Positions 14,677 through 21,587 of a stretch of 27,376 bases of DNA are shown in pieces; the first letter of the stretch is position 1; every line of letters begins with the position of its first letter. The DNA is taken from assembly GCA_036725605.1 (NCBI GenBank), contig DAIMDW010000047.1, positions 1 through 27,376 of the forward strand, given 5' to 3'. The DNA comes from CALBTQ01 sp036725605. Lineage in GTDB: Bacteria; Lernaellota; Lernaellaia; Lernaellales; Lernaellaceae. A model generated the notes under the pieces. The model searched no databases. It was not told where the DNA came from and saw only the letters and a list, made by a program, of their open reading frames with translations. Position numbers and translations under genes: made by a program.

Positions 14677-15966
14677 TCAACTCCCCAGCAGTTGCCGCAT
14701 CAGCGGGAACAGCTTCGGAATGAACGGGAACATCTTGAAGTAGTACAACACCGCGATGTGCATCGGGTGGTGGAACATCGGCCAACTGATGTTGAAGAAC
14801 GTGTGCACCATGATCACGCCGATAACCTTGCCGTACCAGGTCGGCTTGCGGTCGGGCATCAGGCGGTTCTTCGCGCGCATGTAGTACCGGAAGACGATCA
14901 TGCCCACGCCGTGGTAGACGCCCCAGAAAAACATGCCGAGCGCCAGTTTGTGCCATAGCGCAATGGCGATCAGCGTCAGCAGCGAGTTGATGTTCGTGCG
15001 CGCCTCGCCTTTGCGGCTGCCGCCCAGCGGGAAATACACGTAGTGCATCAGCCAGTTGGTCAGGCTGATGTGCCAGCGCCGCCAGAAGTCGCGCACGTTG
15101 GAGGCCAGCAACGGCCAGCGGAAGTTCTCCATCACCCGGATGCCGAACAACCGCGCCATGCCGATGGCCAGATCGCTGTAACCGGAGAAATCGGCGTACA
15201 GATAGAAGAACCAAAAATAGCCCGCCGCCCACAGTTCCAGCGTGCCGACCGTCGGCGCCAGGCCCTGCTTGGTCATCATCGGTCCGGCCAGCTTGAGGAA
15301 GAAGTCGGCGATGACGAACTTTTTCACCACGCCCTGCAAAATGCGCCAGATGCCGATGCTGATGTCGTCGGCCGTCGGTTTGCGCAAGCCGCCCTCGGCG
15401 CGCATCTGATCGCCGAAGCTGTCTTCCGGCTTCTCTTTGCCGATGGTGAAGAAACGGTGGATCGGCCCGGCGACCAACGTGGGGAAGAACGACACGTACA
15501 GGAAAAATTCCAGCGGCGTGGCCCGCAGGTTTTTGCCGCGGTAGACCTCGACCAGGTAGTGCACCGCGCGGAAGCTGAAATAGCTGATGCCCAGCGGAAT
15601 GCCGAATTTCTCGACCAGCAGCGCCGCCGCCTTGCCCTCGCCCATGCCCAGCAGCATGAAAACGATCTGCGTCAGGCCGGTGCGCGCCTTGAATATAAAG
15701 AGAATGCCGATCGCGACCAACACGCCGAATATCAACCAGGTTTTGCGCCCGCGTTTGGTCTGCGCCGTGTCGATCAGAATGCCCAGGACGAAAATGCCGT
15801 ACAGGTACAGCAGCAGAAATACGCCGAAGACGATCGAGCAGGAGAAGTAATAGCCGATGCTCACCGCCAGCAGGAAATGCGGGCGCAGCTTCGCGGGCAC
15901 GACGCTCCAGTACAGCGCCGCGCTGACGACGACAAAAAGCATAAAGGCCCAGCTTTGCATTTCCAT
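14677..15966 (-). CDS. MBOAT-family membrane-bound O-acyltransferase (DltB/AlgI type)
   Basis: 429 residues with about ten membrane segments. Family landmarks include SYFSFRAVHYLVEVYRG (about 128-144), FFPTLVAGPIHR (160-171), FSGYSDLAIGMARLFGI (260-276), the invariant FWRRWHISLTNWL (His299) and ALWHK (His339), followed by FFWGVYHG. His299 and His339 correspond to the two conserved His of DltB and AlgI. The usual WHG after the catalytic His is WHK here. MBOAT proteins move an acyl group from an inner donor across the membrane. The C-terminus (PLMRQLLGS) lacks the Tyr shuttle motif often fused to Gram-negative MBOATs, and that motif sits instead on the microprotein just downstream. Start ATG 15966 with GGTAGGG upstream; seven bases follow the SGNH gene. 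Confidence 0.93.
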   Translation of the reverse strand: MEMQSWAFMLFVVVSAALYWSVVPAKLRPHFLLAVSIGYYFSCSIVFGVFLLLYLYGIFVLGILIDTAQTKRGRKTWLIFGVLVAIGILFIFKARTGLTQIVFMLLGMGEGKAAALLVEKFGIPLGISYFSFRAVHYLVEVYRGKNLRATPLEFFLYVSFFPTLVAGPIHRFFTIGKEKPEDSFGDQMRAEGGLRKPTADDISIGIWRILQGVVKKFVIADFFLKLAGPMMTKQGLAPTVGTLELWAAGYFWFFYLYADFSGYSDLAIGMARLFGIRVMENFRWPLLASNVRDFWRRWHISLTNWLMHYVYFPLGGSRKGEARTNINSLLTLIAIALWHKLALGMFFWGVYHGVGMIVFRYYMRAKNRLMPDRKPTWYGKVIGVIMVHTFFNISWPMFHHPMHIAVLYYFKMFPFIPKLFPLMRQLLGS

Positions 15967-15973
15967 CGTCGCC

Positions 15974-17125
15974 CTACCTGCGTTTCTTCTTCAGCGCCCG
16001 CTTGATCTGCGGGAACATGAATTTGGCCAGTTGCTCGTGGCCGTTCATATTCAAATGGTCGAGGTCGGAGAAATACCGGCTGTCGATTTTATCCACCGCG
16101 TCGACCACCTTCTTGTGATGTTTGAGCACCTTTTTGATCGTGCGCGGTTTGTACAGCGCCATCACCTCGTCCCAATCGAAAAACTCCTTCTGATTGACGA
16201 AGGATTTGTTGATCGGGTTAAGGAAGAACATGACGTTCACGTTGCGCGTCTCGGCGTAGGCCAGGTAGTCGCCGAAGGTCGCCCAGTTGATGTTCTCGTC
16301 GGAAAAGTCGAAGGCCTCGCAATGGTGGTAGTTGAGTTGCACCACGTGCTCGGGGATGATCATCCACAGGTTATCGGCGTTGCGTTCCTCGTGCGTGGTG
16401 CGATGCGCCTCGACCAACAGCGGATCGGCCCAGCCCATTTCCATCTTGATCCAGTCCGAGGCCGAGGTCGCCGGCCGGCGGTAGTTGCCGGTGAAAAAGA
16501 AGGTCATCAGCCCGCGATAGCGGTAGGTTGCCGACAGCTTGCGGGCCTGGAAATCCAGCCAGATCTGCCGGTAACGTTCGTCGGGAATCCGAAACTGCTT
16601 GCGGTAGTTTTTGAAGTAATCCGGCTCGTCGCGGAAGTAGTAGACCGACTCGTCGTGGGTGAGCGGGTTGATCAGGCTCGCGTGCACCGAGAACATTTTA
16701 ATGTGCACCGCCTGGACGATCAGGTCCGGCTTGTAGCGCATCGCCTCGATCATGTTGCCGAAGTGATCGCCGAAACGATTGCCCGCGCTCGACAGGTTGT
16801 AGCAGCGCACGTCCTTGTCGCCCTGCTCGCGGAACATGCGCTCGATGATCGCCGGGAAGTGCTTGCCGTCGGTGCAATTGCCGTAGCCCTGTACGACCGA
16901 ACTGCCCAAAAAGACGATCTTGCGGCCCTTGTGCTTGGCCATCTGGTCGAACAGATAGGGCATCGCCGCGGTCGTGTTGCCCGGATTGCGTTCGATGATA
17001 TGCGCGCGGGAAAAATAGATGCGTACGCCGATTTCGGTCAGCAGCACCAGCACCAGAAAATATAGACCGATGCGGAAAACGCGATAGCGCGGCGCGTGCC
17101 AAAAGTTGTTTTTCGTTTCGCTCAC
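15974..17125 (-). CDS. membrane-anchored SGNH-type acyltransferase (DltD/AlgX-like role)
   Basis: 383 residues from GTG 17125, chosen because GGGG stands seven bases upstream; a TTG at 17164 would add 13 residues without a start signal. One membrane anchor lies at about residues 18-38, leaving the rest in the periplasm. SGNH landmarks: FLGSSVVQGYG (Ser76 as nucleophile), the block around NLSSAGNRFGDH, and SDLDHLNMNGH (Asp354 and His357 of the triad). In Dlt and alginate systems a protein of this kind receives the acyl group from the MBOAT pathway and places it on the polymer. It is the first gene of the three-gene operon SGNH, MBOAT, microprotein, with intergenic gaps of 7 and 4 bases. The polymer is not indicated by the neighbours. 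Confidence 0.85.
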   Translation of the reverse strand: MSETKNNFWHAPRYRVFRIGLYFLVLVLLTEIGVRIYFSRAHIIERNPGNTTAAMPYLFDQMAKHKGRKIVFLGSSVVQGYGNCTDGKHFPAIIERMFREQGDKDVRCYNLSSAGNRFGDHFGNMIEAMRYKPDLIVQAVHIKMFSVHASLINPLTHDESVYYFRDEPDYFKNYRKQFRIPDERYRQIWLDFQARKLSATYRYRGLMTFFFTGNYRRPATSASDWIKMEMGWADPLLVEAHRTTHEERNADNLWMIIPEHVVQLNYHHCEAFDFSDENINWATFGDYLAYAETRNVNVMFFLNPINKSFVNQKEFFDWDEVMALYKPRTIKKVLKHHKKVVDAVDKIDSRYFSDLDHLNMNGHEQLAKFMFPQIKRALKKKRR

Positions 17126-17205
17126 CTGTGCGCCCCGTCCCTCATCCTTTGCCGCGGCCGCCAAACGGCCCGGGCATAATCAAATGGAACGATGTTTTTA
17201 GCATA

Positions 17206-17259
17206 AACCGACCGATGCTGAAAAGCGGCATTTCCGGAGGAGGCGGATCGGCGTCGGTT
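17206..17259. repeat. inverted repeat upstream of the acyltransferase operon
   Basis: AACCGACCGAT (17206-17216) is the reverse complement of ATCGGCGTCGGTT (17247-17259) apart from a 2-base bulge, with a 30-base interval. It lies between the end of the lipoprotein gene and the start of the SGNH gene. It could be a hairpin ending the lipoprotein transcript or an operator for the operon. No T run follows, so its role is unclear. Confidence 0.4.
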
Positions 17260-18401
17260 CAATCGCCGCAACCGAACGGATGACGGATGCTGCGCGAGTC
17301 GTCCGCACTCCTCCAGTGTCGCGCGTTGGCCAGCAGGATCGCCGCCGAACCGGCGATCATCCTCTTGTCTTTATTGAACATATTCGATAACAGGGGCATC
17401 AGGAGTAAGTACTTCTTGCGCTGACTGAAAAACGGATTGTTCGCAATCCTTTCGGCTTCGTGTTGTATTTGGCTTAGATCGAGCGCCCACTTCGCGGAAA
17501 GTCGGCTTAAATCACAGCTTCGATGCGCGGGCTGGTATTGAGGCAGATGCCCGATGAGAGTCTTCTTAAACCGGTTGTGTGAGTCACGAATTCTGGCGTT
17601 TCGTTTATCCTCATCCACGGGGGGCCATTTGTAAAACGACCACCAATGACCATTCCCGTAAGCGGACGGGGCGTCAATTTTTATGTATGGCCGTTTGGTT
17701 TTGTCGCTAATGATAAATGATTCATAGGTAAGTTCTATTTGGCTGCCGGGAAGTTCTTCCTCAATCATTCCTTTGGCTCGGTCAACCCATGTTTGCTCGG
17801 GCGCCTCGGCCAACGATTCCAACTCGCGGTCGATGCGCCTCACCTTCTCACGGAAAGTCCGGGATTCTTCGTACGCCGGTGGATTTTTCAGGATTTTCAA
17901 GTAAAGTTCTTTTTCCCATATTTCCTCATAATAGCTGTCAAATTCAGCGCTTTCTTTTTCAAAACGTTCGTGCGCTTCCCGCATGGGGATGCCGTTCAAA
18001 TAGATTTCATACGCCGCATCGTTCACAACCAGAACGTTGTCCCGCCGGAAAAAAAGACCCAGGAAAAACACACTGCTGTCGCGCAAAACCACACGAGCGC
18101 TTTCCTGCGGCTGAGCAGCCTTGACGGGAATGGTAAAAAACGAATGCGCCTTTTCGATTTCCTCTTCGGTCGCCAGCAACAGGAATGTGCCGTAATCGGT
18201 AATTCTGCTTTGCAGTTCGTCATGCGTTTCCTTGTCGACCGCATTGGCGTTATACAACGCGATCATCTTATCGATTTCCTGCTCCGTGATGTCGATGGAG
18301 TAGTCGGTTGATCTTTTTCCCAACGTTTTCTCATCCGATTGGCCACACGCCGGCAGGAAAAAGCACAAGACAACGATCAGCCAGAAAAATGCCGATTTCA
18401 T
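17259..18401 (-). CDS. lipoprotein of unknown function, AT-rich
   Basis: 380 residues from ATG 18401, preferred over GTG 18413 because GAGGG lies five bases upstream of the ATG. A signal peptide ends in LPAC (Cys19). The mature part is charged and largely helical, with a Glu/Lys-rich region at about 130-215 and no Asp stalk. Its last residues are PFGCGD. I recognise no family. The gene is clearly richer in A and T than its neighbours and uses codons such as TTT, AAA and ATT freely, which hints at recent acquisition. It lies upstream of the acyltransferase operon on the same strand with a 133-base gap, so read-through is possible but unproven. Confidence 0.65.
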   Translation of the reverse strand: MKSAFFWLIVVLCFFLPACGQSDEKTLGKRSTDYSIDITEQEIDKMIALYNANAVDKETHDELQSRITDYGTFLLLATEEEIEKAHSFFTIPVKAAQPQESARVVLRDSSVFFLGLFFRRDNVLVVNDAAYEIYLNGIPMREAHERFEKESAEFDSYYEEIWEKELYLKILKNPPAYEESRTFREKVRRIDRELESLAEAPEQTWVDRAKGMIEEELPGSQIELTYESFIISDKTKRPYIKIDAPSAYGNGHWWSFYKWPPVDEDKRNARIRDSHNRFKKTLIGHLPQYQPAHRSCDLSRLSAKWALDLSQIQHEAERIANNPFFSQRKKYLLLMPLLSNMFNKDKRMIAGSAAILLANARHWRSADDSRSIRHPFGCGD

Positions 18402-18485
18402 CAAAGCCCTCACTCCAGGAGAAAATCGACAAATACGCTATCATTAAATATTATTACCCTCAACTCGTCGAGGCTCGTCCGGCAA

Positions 18486-18508
18486 CCTCACCGACCGGCC
18501 GGAGTAAG
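18486..18508 (+). repeat. copy of the 3' end of the propeller lipoprotein gene, upstream of it
   Basis: The 23 bases 18486-18508 match 19816-19838 at 21 positions, and both can be read as LT(D/N)RPE followed by a stop. The downstream copy is the real end of the gene at 18572-19837. The upstream one is preceded by stops and looks like the remnant of a lost paralogue or a recombination scar. Confidence 0.55.
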
Positions 18509-18510
18509 GC

Positions 18511-18540
18511 ATTGTAACTTGTTATCTGATATTCTACAAT
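18511..18540. promoter_or_regulatory. nearly symmetrical bidirectional promoter
   Basis: Plus strand: TTGTAA (18512-18517), 17 bases, TACAAT (18535-18540), giving a leader of about 25 bases to the ATG at 18572. Minus strand: TTGTAG (18534-18539), 17 bases, TACAAT (18511-18516), leading to the lipoprotein at 18401. Each -10 overlaps the opposite -35, so the same 30 bases can fire in both directions. Confidence 0.6.
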
Positions 18541-18571
18541 TTTTCGGCAATTGCCTATGGAAGGATGCGCC

Positions 18572-19837
18572 ATGCTCCGCAAATTTATCTTTTCCCTCTT
18601 TTTTCTTTGCCTGTTGTTTTCCTTTGCCGCCTGCGGCGATGACGATGACGACAATGATGACGCGGACGACGATCCGGAAGACGGCGATTTTTCCCTCGAC
18701 GACGATGACAGCGAAGACGACGATGACACGATCGACGACGACGATCCGACGCCGCCGGAGGGCTGGCGGCTGGAGTTGGTCGACGGCGATTACGCGGCCG
18801 GTTACACCAACGTCATCGCCTTGACCTCGACGGACAGCCCCGTCATTTATTACGCCGGCGAAGCCGGGCTGGGCGACGATTACCTCACCAGGCTCGCCGT
18901 GAAAAATGCCGCCTCGTGGCAGCGGGAAACGATAAGCAGAACCGACTACGTGAGACAGCCGGCCGTAATCGTCGACGCCAACGACCATTTCCACGTGGCC
19001 TTTTCTTACTGGGAAGGGTACACCAAGATCCTGGAATACCGGCACAACGTCAACGGCGATTGGACATCGGCCATCGTGGCGGAAGGCGACGAGCACTTCA
19101 ACTTTTTCTCCATGGCGCTCGACTCCGCCGCCAACGCGCACTTCGTGTACGAAGGCGACGACTACAACCTTTATTATGGGAGCCCCTCCGCTTCCGGCTG
19201 GGATTTCAGCCTTTTCGCCCGCGGCGTCAAACCGGCCGTCGCCGTGGACGGCAACGACATCGTGCACATCGTGTACAACGTCCCATTGGACATCGATTAC
19301 CCCGACGATCCCCCCGAGACCGCCGGCAAGATATATCATCTGCACAATGCCGACGGCGAATGGACCCAGGAGATCGTCGACGAACTGGCCGACGACATGC
19401 CCTCTCACGATCCGACGGACGTGTTCCGGCTCATCGTCAAAGTGGACGACGACGACCGACTGCACCTCGCCTATATAATCAAATACGAAAAAGACTACGC
19501 GGAAGAAGAATACTCATATTGGACCAAATACGCCACGACCGACGACGAAGGCGAATGGATCTGCAACTACCTGTCGAACGATAAGTTCTTCATGGCGGGC
19601 ATGGGCCTCGACGCCGATGCGACGCCGTTTGTTCTGGCCGCCGACCAGATAGCGTCGACTTTCTCGTTGTTCGTCCTGGACGGATGGAATTGGCAGGAAA
19701 CGCCGCTCGAACTGGAACGCAGCGCGGCCGACCTGGCAATCGACGCACAAGGATACGCCCACGTCAGTTACGCGACGACATATCATCCCGACACGGCCTC
19801 GATCCATCTTTACTACCTCACCAACCGGCCGGAGTGA
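18572..19837 (+). CDS. Asp-stalked lipoprotein with propeller-like repeats
   Basis: 421 residues from ATG 18572, with GGAAGGA six bases upstream; ATG 18557 is a weaker alternative. The signal peptide ends in FSFAAC (Cys21), followed directly by an Asp/Glu-rich stalk (about 23-62). The remainder shows repeated blocks of the form VDANDHFHVAFSY, LDSAANAHFVYEG, VDGNDIVHIVYN, VDDDDRLHLAYI and IDAQGYAHVSYAT, spaced 45-75 residues apart. This is the pattern of a beta-propeller of sialidase/BNR-like type. No catalytic residues can be named, so it may be a binding or scaffold protein on the cell surface. It is transcribed from the bidirectional promoter shared with the AT-rich lipoprotein. Confidence 0.8.
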   Translation: MLRKFIFSLFFLCLLFSFAACGDDDDDNDDADDDPEDGDFSLDDDDSEDDDDTIDDDDPTPPEGWRLELVDGDYAAGYTNVIALTSTDSPVIYYAGEAGLGDDYLTRLAVKNAASWQRETISRTDYVRQPAVIVDANDHFHVAFSYWEGYTKILEYRHNVNGDWTSAIVAEGDEHFNFFSMALDSAANAHFVYEGDDYNLYYGSPSASGWDFSLFARGVKPAVAVDGNDIVHIVYNVPLDIDYPDDPPETAGKIYHLHNADGEWTQEIVDELADDMPSHDPTDVFRLIVKVDDDDRLHLAYIIKYEKDYAEEEYSYWTKYATTDDEGEWICNYLSNDKFFMAGMGLDADATPFVLAADQIASTFSLFVLDGWNWQETPLELERSAADLAIDAQGYAHVSYATTYHPDTASIHLYYLTNRPE

Positions 19838-19838
19838 G
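19816..19838 (+). repeat. second copy of the 23-base repeat at the gene's end
   Basis: Partner of 18486-18508, differing at two positions. It encodes the last residues LTNRPE and the TGA of the propeller lipoprotein. The two copies bracket the gene, so recombination between them would delete it. Confidence 0.55.
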
Positions 19839-19882
19839 ATAAACGCTGGCCCCGGCGGGCGCGGTCGTGTATCCTGCGGGCC

Positions 19883-20515
19883 ATGATACGCGCGCAAAAC
19901 CCGAATCGAAAAAAGAAACGCGGCGGCGATCCGCGCTGGGACCGCTTCAGCGACAAGGCCAAACGCGAAGGCTACGCCGCGCGGTCGGTCTACAAGCTGC
20001 AGGAGATCGACGAGCGTCTCGGCTTGCTCAAGCAGGGCATGCGCGTGCTGGACCTGGGCTGCCATCCGGGCAGTTGGCTCAAGTACGCCGCGCAGCGCGT
20101 GGGCGGCAACGGCCGCGTGCTGGGCATCGACCGCACGGAAACCAAATCGCCCGCGGCCAACGCCGTCACGCTGACCGCCGATCTGACCGAGCCGCTCCCG
20201 GCCGAGCTGGGCGGCGGCTTCGACGTGGTGATGTCAGACATGGCGCCCGACACCACCGGCATTCGTCACGTCGATCAGGACCGCAGCGCGCTGCTCGCCG
20301 AGATCGCCCTGGACATCGCCGCGCGCCACGGCAAGGCCGGTTCGGCGCTGGTGATCAAGATTTTCCAGGGACCCGATTTTCACACGCTGCTGGCCCGCGC
20401 CAAGCAACTGTACGAGAAGGTGCGCTGCATCCGGCCCGAGGCGGTGCGCAAGGAAAGCATCGAGGTCTACATCGTCGCGGTCGGCAAGCGCGAGGCGGGC
20501 GAAGCGTCCGAGTGA
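19883..20515 (+). CDS. rlmE: 23S rRNA (uridine-2'-O)-methyltransferase RlmE (FtsJ/RrmJ)
   Basis: 210 residues, the usual length. The SAM-binding motif is VLDLGCHPGSWLKYA (about 55-69). The catalytic tetrad expected for RrmJ is present: Lys38 (RSVYKLQEI), Asp119 (MSDMAPDTTG), Lys159 (VIKIFQG) and Glu194 (SIEVYIV). E. coli RlmE methylates U2552 of 23S rRNA in the 50S subunit, and the same role is expected here. The N-terminus is basic (RKKKRGG), as in relatives. The start ATG has only a weak upstream GCGGG. It follows the propeller gene by 45 bases and converges with the barrel protein gene at 20520, with four bases between stops. Confidence 0.95.
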   Translation: MIRAQNPNRKKKRGGDPRWDRFSDKAKREGYAARSVYKLQEIDERLGLLKQGMRVLDLGCHPGSWLKYAAQRVGGNGRVLGIDRTETKSPAANAVTLTADLTEPLPAELGGGFDVVMSDMAPDTTGIRHVDQDRSALLAEIALDIAARHGKAGSALVIKIFQGPDFHTLLARAKQLYEKVRCIRPEAVRKESIEVYIVAVGKREAGEASE

Positions 20516-20519
20516 TCAA

Positions 20520-21245
20520 TCAAAAATAAAAATGTGTTTTTAACATGACGCTCAGGGGGATGTACTGCGCTTCGATCGTCGCCTGTTCGCCGGGGCGCGG
20601 CTCGAAGTAATAGACGATCCCGAAGCGGTTCTCCAGGCGCGCCATGAACGACAGGCCGAAGTTCTCGTGCGCGCGCCATTCGATGCCCCAGTCCATCATC
20701 GCCGCCGCGCCGTAGGAGGTCTGGTTGTAGCCGTCCAGCTCGGCGTCCACGCGCACCACGCCCGCGCCGACGTCGACGAACGGCCGCACCGGCTTTTCGT
20801 TGAACCACACGCGAAACAGCCAGTTGAGTTGGTAGAAATTCAAGGTCTGGTCGAAATCGTAGGTCCGCCCGATCTCGCCCGGGCTGTGGCTGCGGCCGGT
20901 CAGCGCGCCGCGAAATTGGCTGAACAATCCTTCGGTGATCAGCCCGAATTTCAGCCAGCGGCCGGTCGGGTAGTAGCCGAACGACACGCCGTACACGCCG
21001 TTGGGATCCAGTTCCGATTCGTCGTCGGAACTGCCCTTGTATTCGCGGTCGGTGAAGGAGCGCAGCTTGTAGCCGTAGGCCAGCAGCGGCAGCGGCGTGT
21101 AGCCGGCGATCAGGTCGGCGCTGAAGTGTTTATCCGGTTGCCAGCGCGGCGCGCGGGCGGGAACCTCGTCGGCCTCCTGCGCCATGACGGCAAACGGCAA
21201 CGCCAGCAAAAACAACAACGTGACGAGCGGGACAACGCGGCGCAT
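20520..21245 (-). CDS. outer-membrane beta-barrel protein
   Basis: 241 residues from ATG 21245; the frame is open upstream, but only this start puts a signal peptide (about 1-23, ending VMA) at the N-terminus. The mature protein is a series of amphipathic strands rich in aromatic and Gly residues (for example YGVSFGYYPTGRWLKFGLI and LNFYQLNWLFRVWF). It ends HFYF, the terminal Phe typical of substrates of the BAM machinery. The size suggests an 8- to 10-strand barrel. No specific family recognised. A likely promoter is at 21288-21316. Confidence 0.75.
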   Translation of the reverse strand: MRRVVPLVTLLFLLALPFAVMAQEADEVPARAPRWQPDKHFSADLIAGYTPLPLLAYGYKLRSFTDREYKGSSDDESELDPNGVYGVSFGYYPTGRWLKFGLITEGLFSQFRGALTGRSHSPGEIGRTYDFDQTLNFYQLNWLFRVWFNEKPVRPFVDVGAGVVRVDAELDGYNQTSYGAAAMMDWGIEWRAHENFGLSFMARLENRFGIVYYFEPRPGEQATIEAQYIPLSVMLKTHFYF

Positions 21246-21287
21246 CTTCACCCCCGAACGGTCGCCTGAAAAATCGGTGTTCGCACC

Positions 21288-21316
21288 TCTATAACAAGTT
21301 TTATGCACACCGGCAA
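21288..21316 (-). promoter_or_regulatory. probable promoter of the beta-barrel gene
   Basis: On the minus strand TTGCCG (21311-21316, four of six) and TATAGA (21288-21293, four of six) are 17 bases apart. Initiation near 21281 leaves a leader of about 36 bases before the ATG. Confidence 0.4.
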
Positions 21317-21355
21317 TCAGTCATCGGAGTTGCGGCTACAGATCAGAAAATTCTC

Positions 21356-21409
21356 GGGCAGGCACGGGGACCTGCCCCTACCGGTAGGGGCAACCCCCTG
21401 TGGTTGCCC
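21356..21409. repeat. triple-hairpin extragenic repeat
   Basis: Three adjacent perfect inverted repeats: GGGCAGG/CCTGCCC (21356-21377), the 16-base palindrome CCCCTACCGGTAGGGG (21375-21390), and GGGCAACC/GGTTGCCC (21388-21409). GTAGGGG...GCAACC blocks of this kind occur as dispersed repeats in many bacterial genomes. It sits in the 342-base space between the divergent genes at 21245 and 21588. Confidence 0.75.
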
Positions 21410-21494
21410 AGGATAGTCTTTTAGGCGAATGGTGCTGTTTTGTCTGTGAATAGAAGATTTTTCGCAAAAAAATCCGTGACAAAACCGCCGGATG

Positions 21495-21523
21495 TTGGTT
21501 AATAAACACAATTATGCTATGTT
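21495..21523 (+). promoter_or_regulatory. possible promoter of the zinc-ribbon/TPR gene and gat genes
   Basis: TTGGTT (21495-21500) and TATGTT (21518-21523) are separated by 17 bases in an AT-rich stretch about 65 bases before the start codon. Matches are three and four of six, so this is only a candidate. Confidence 0.3.
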
Positions 21524-21587
21524 TTTGTTTCCGTTGAGACGTTCGGCGCGTGGGGAAATCGCCATACGCAACATTTGAGGAAAGACC

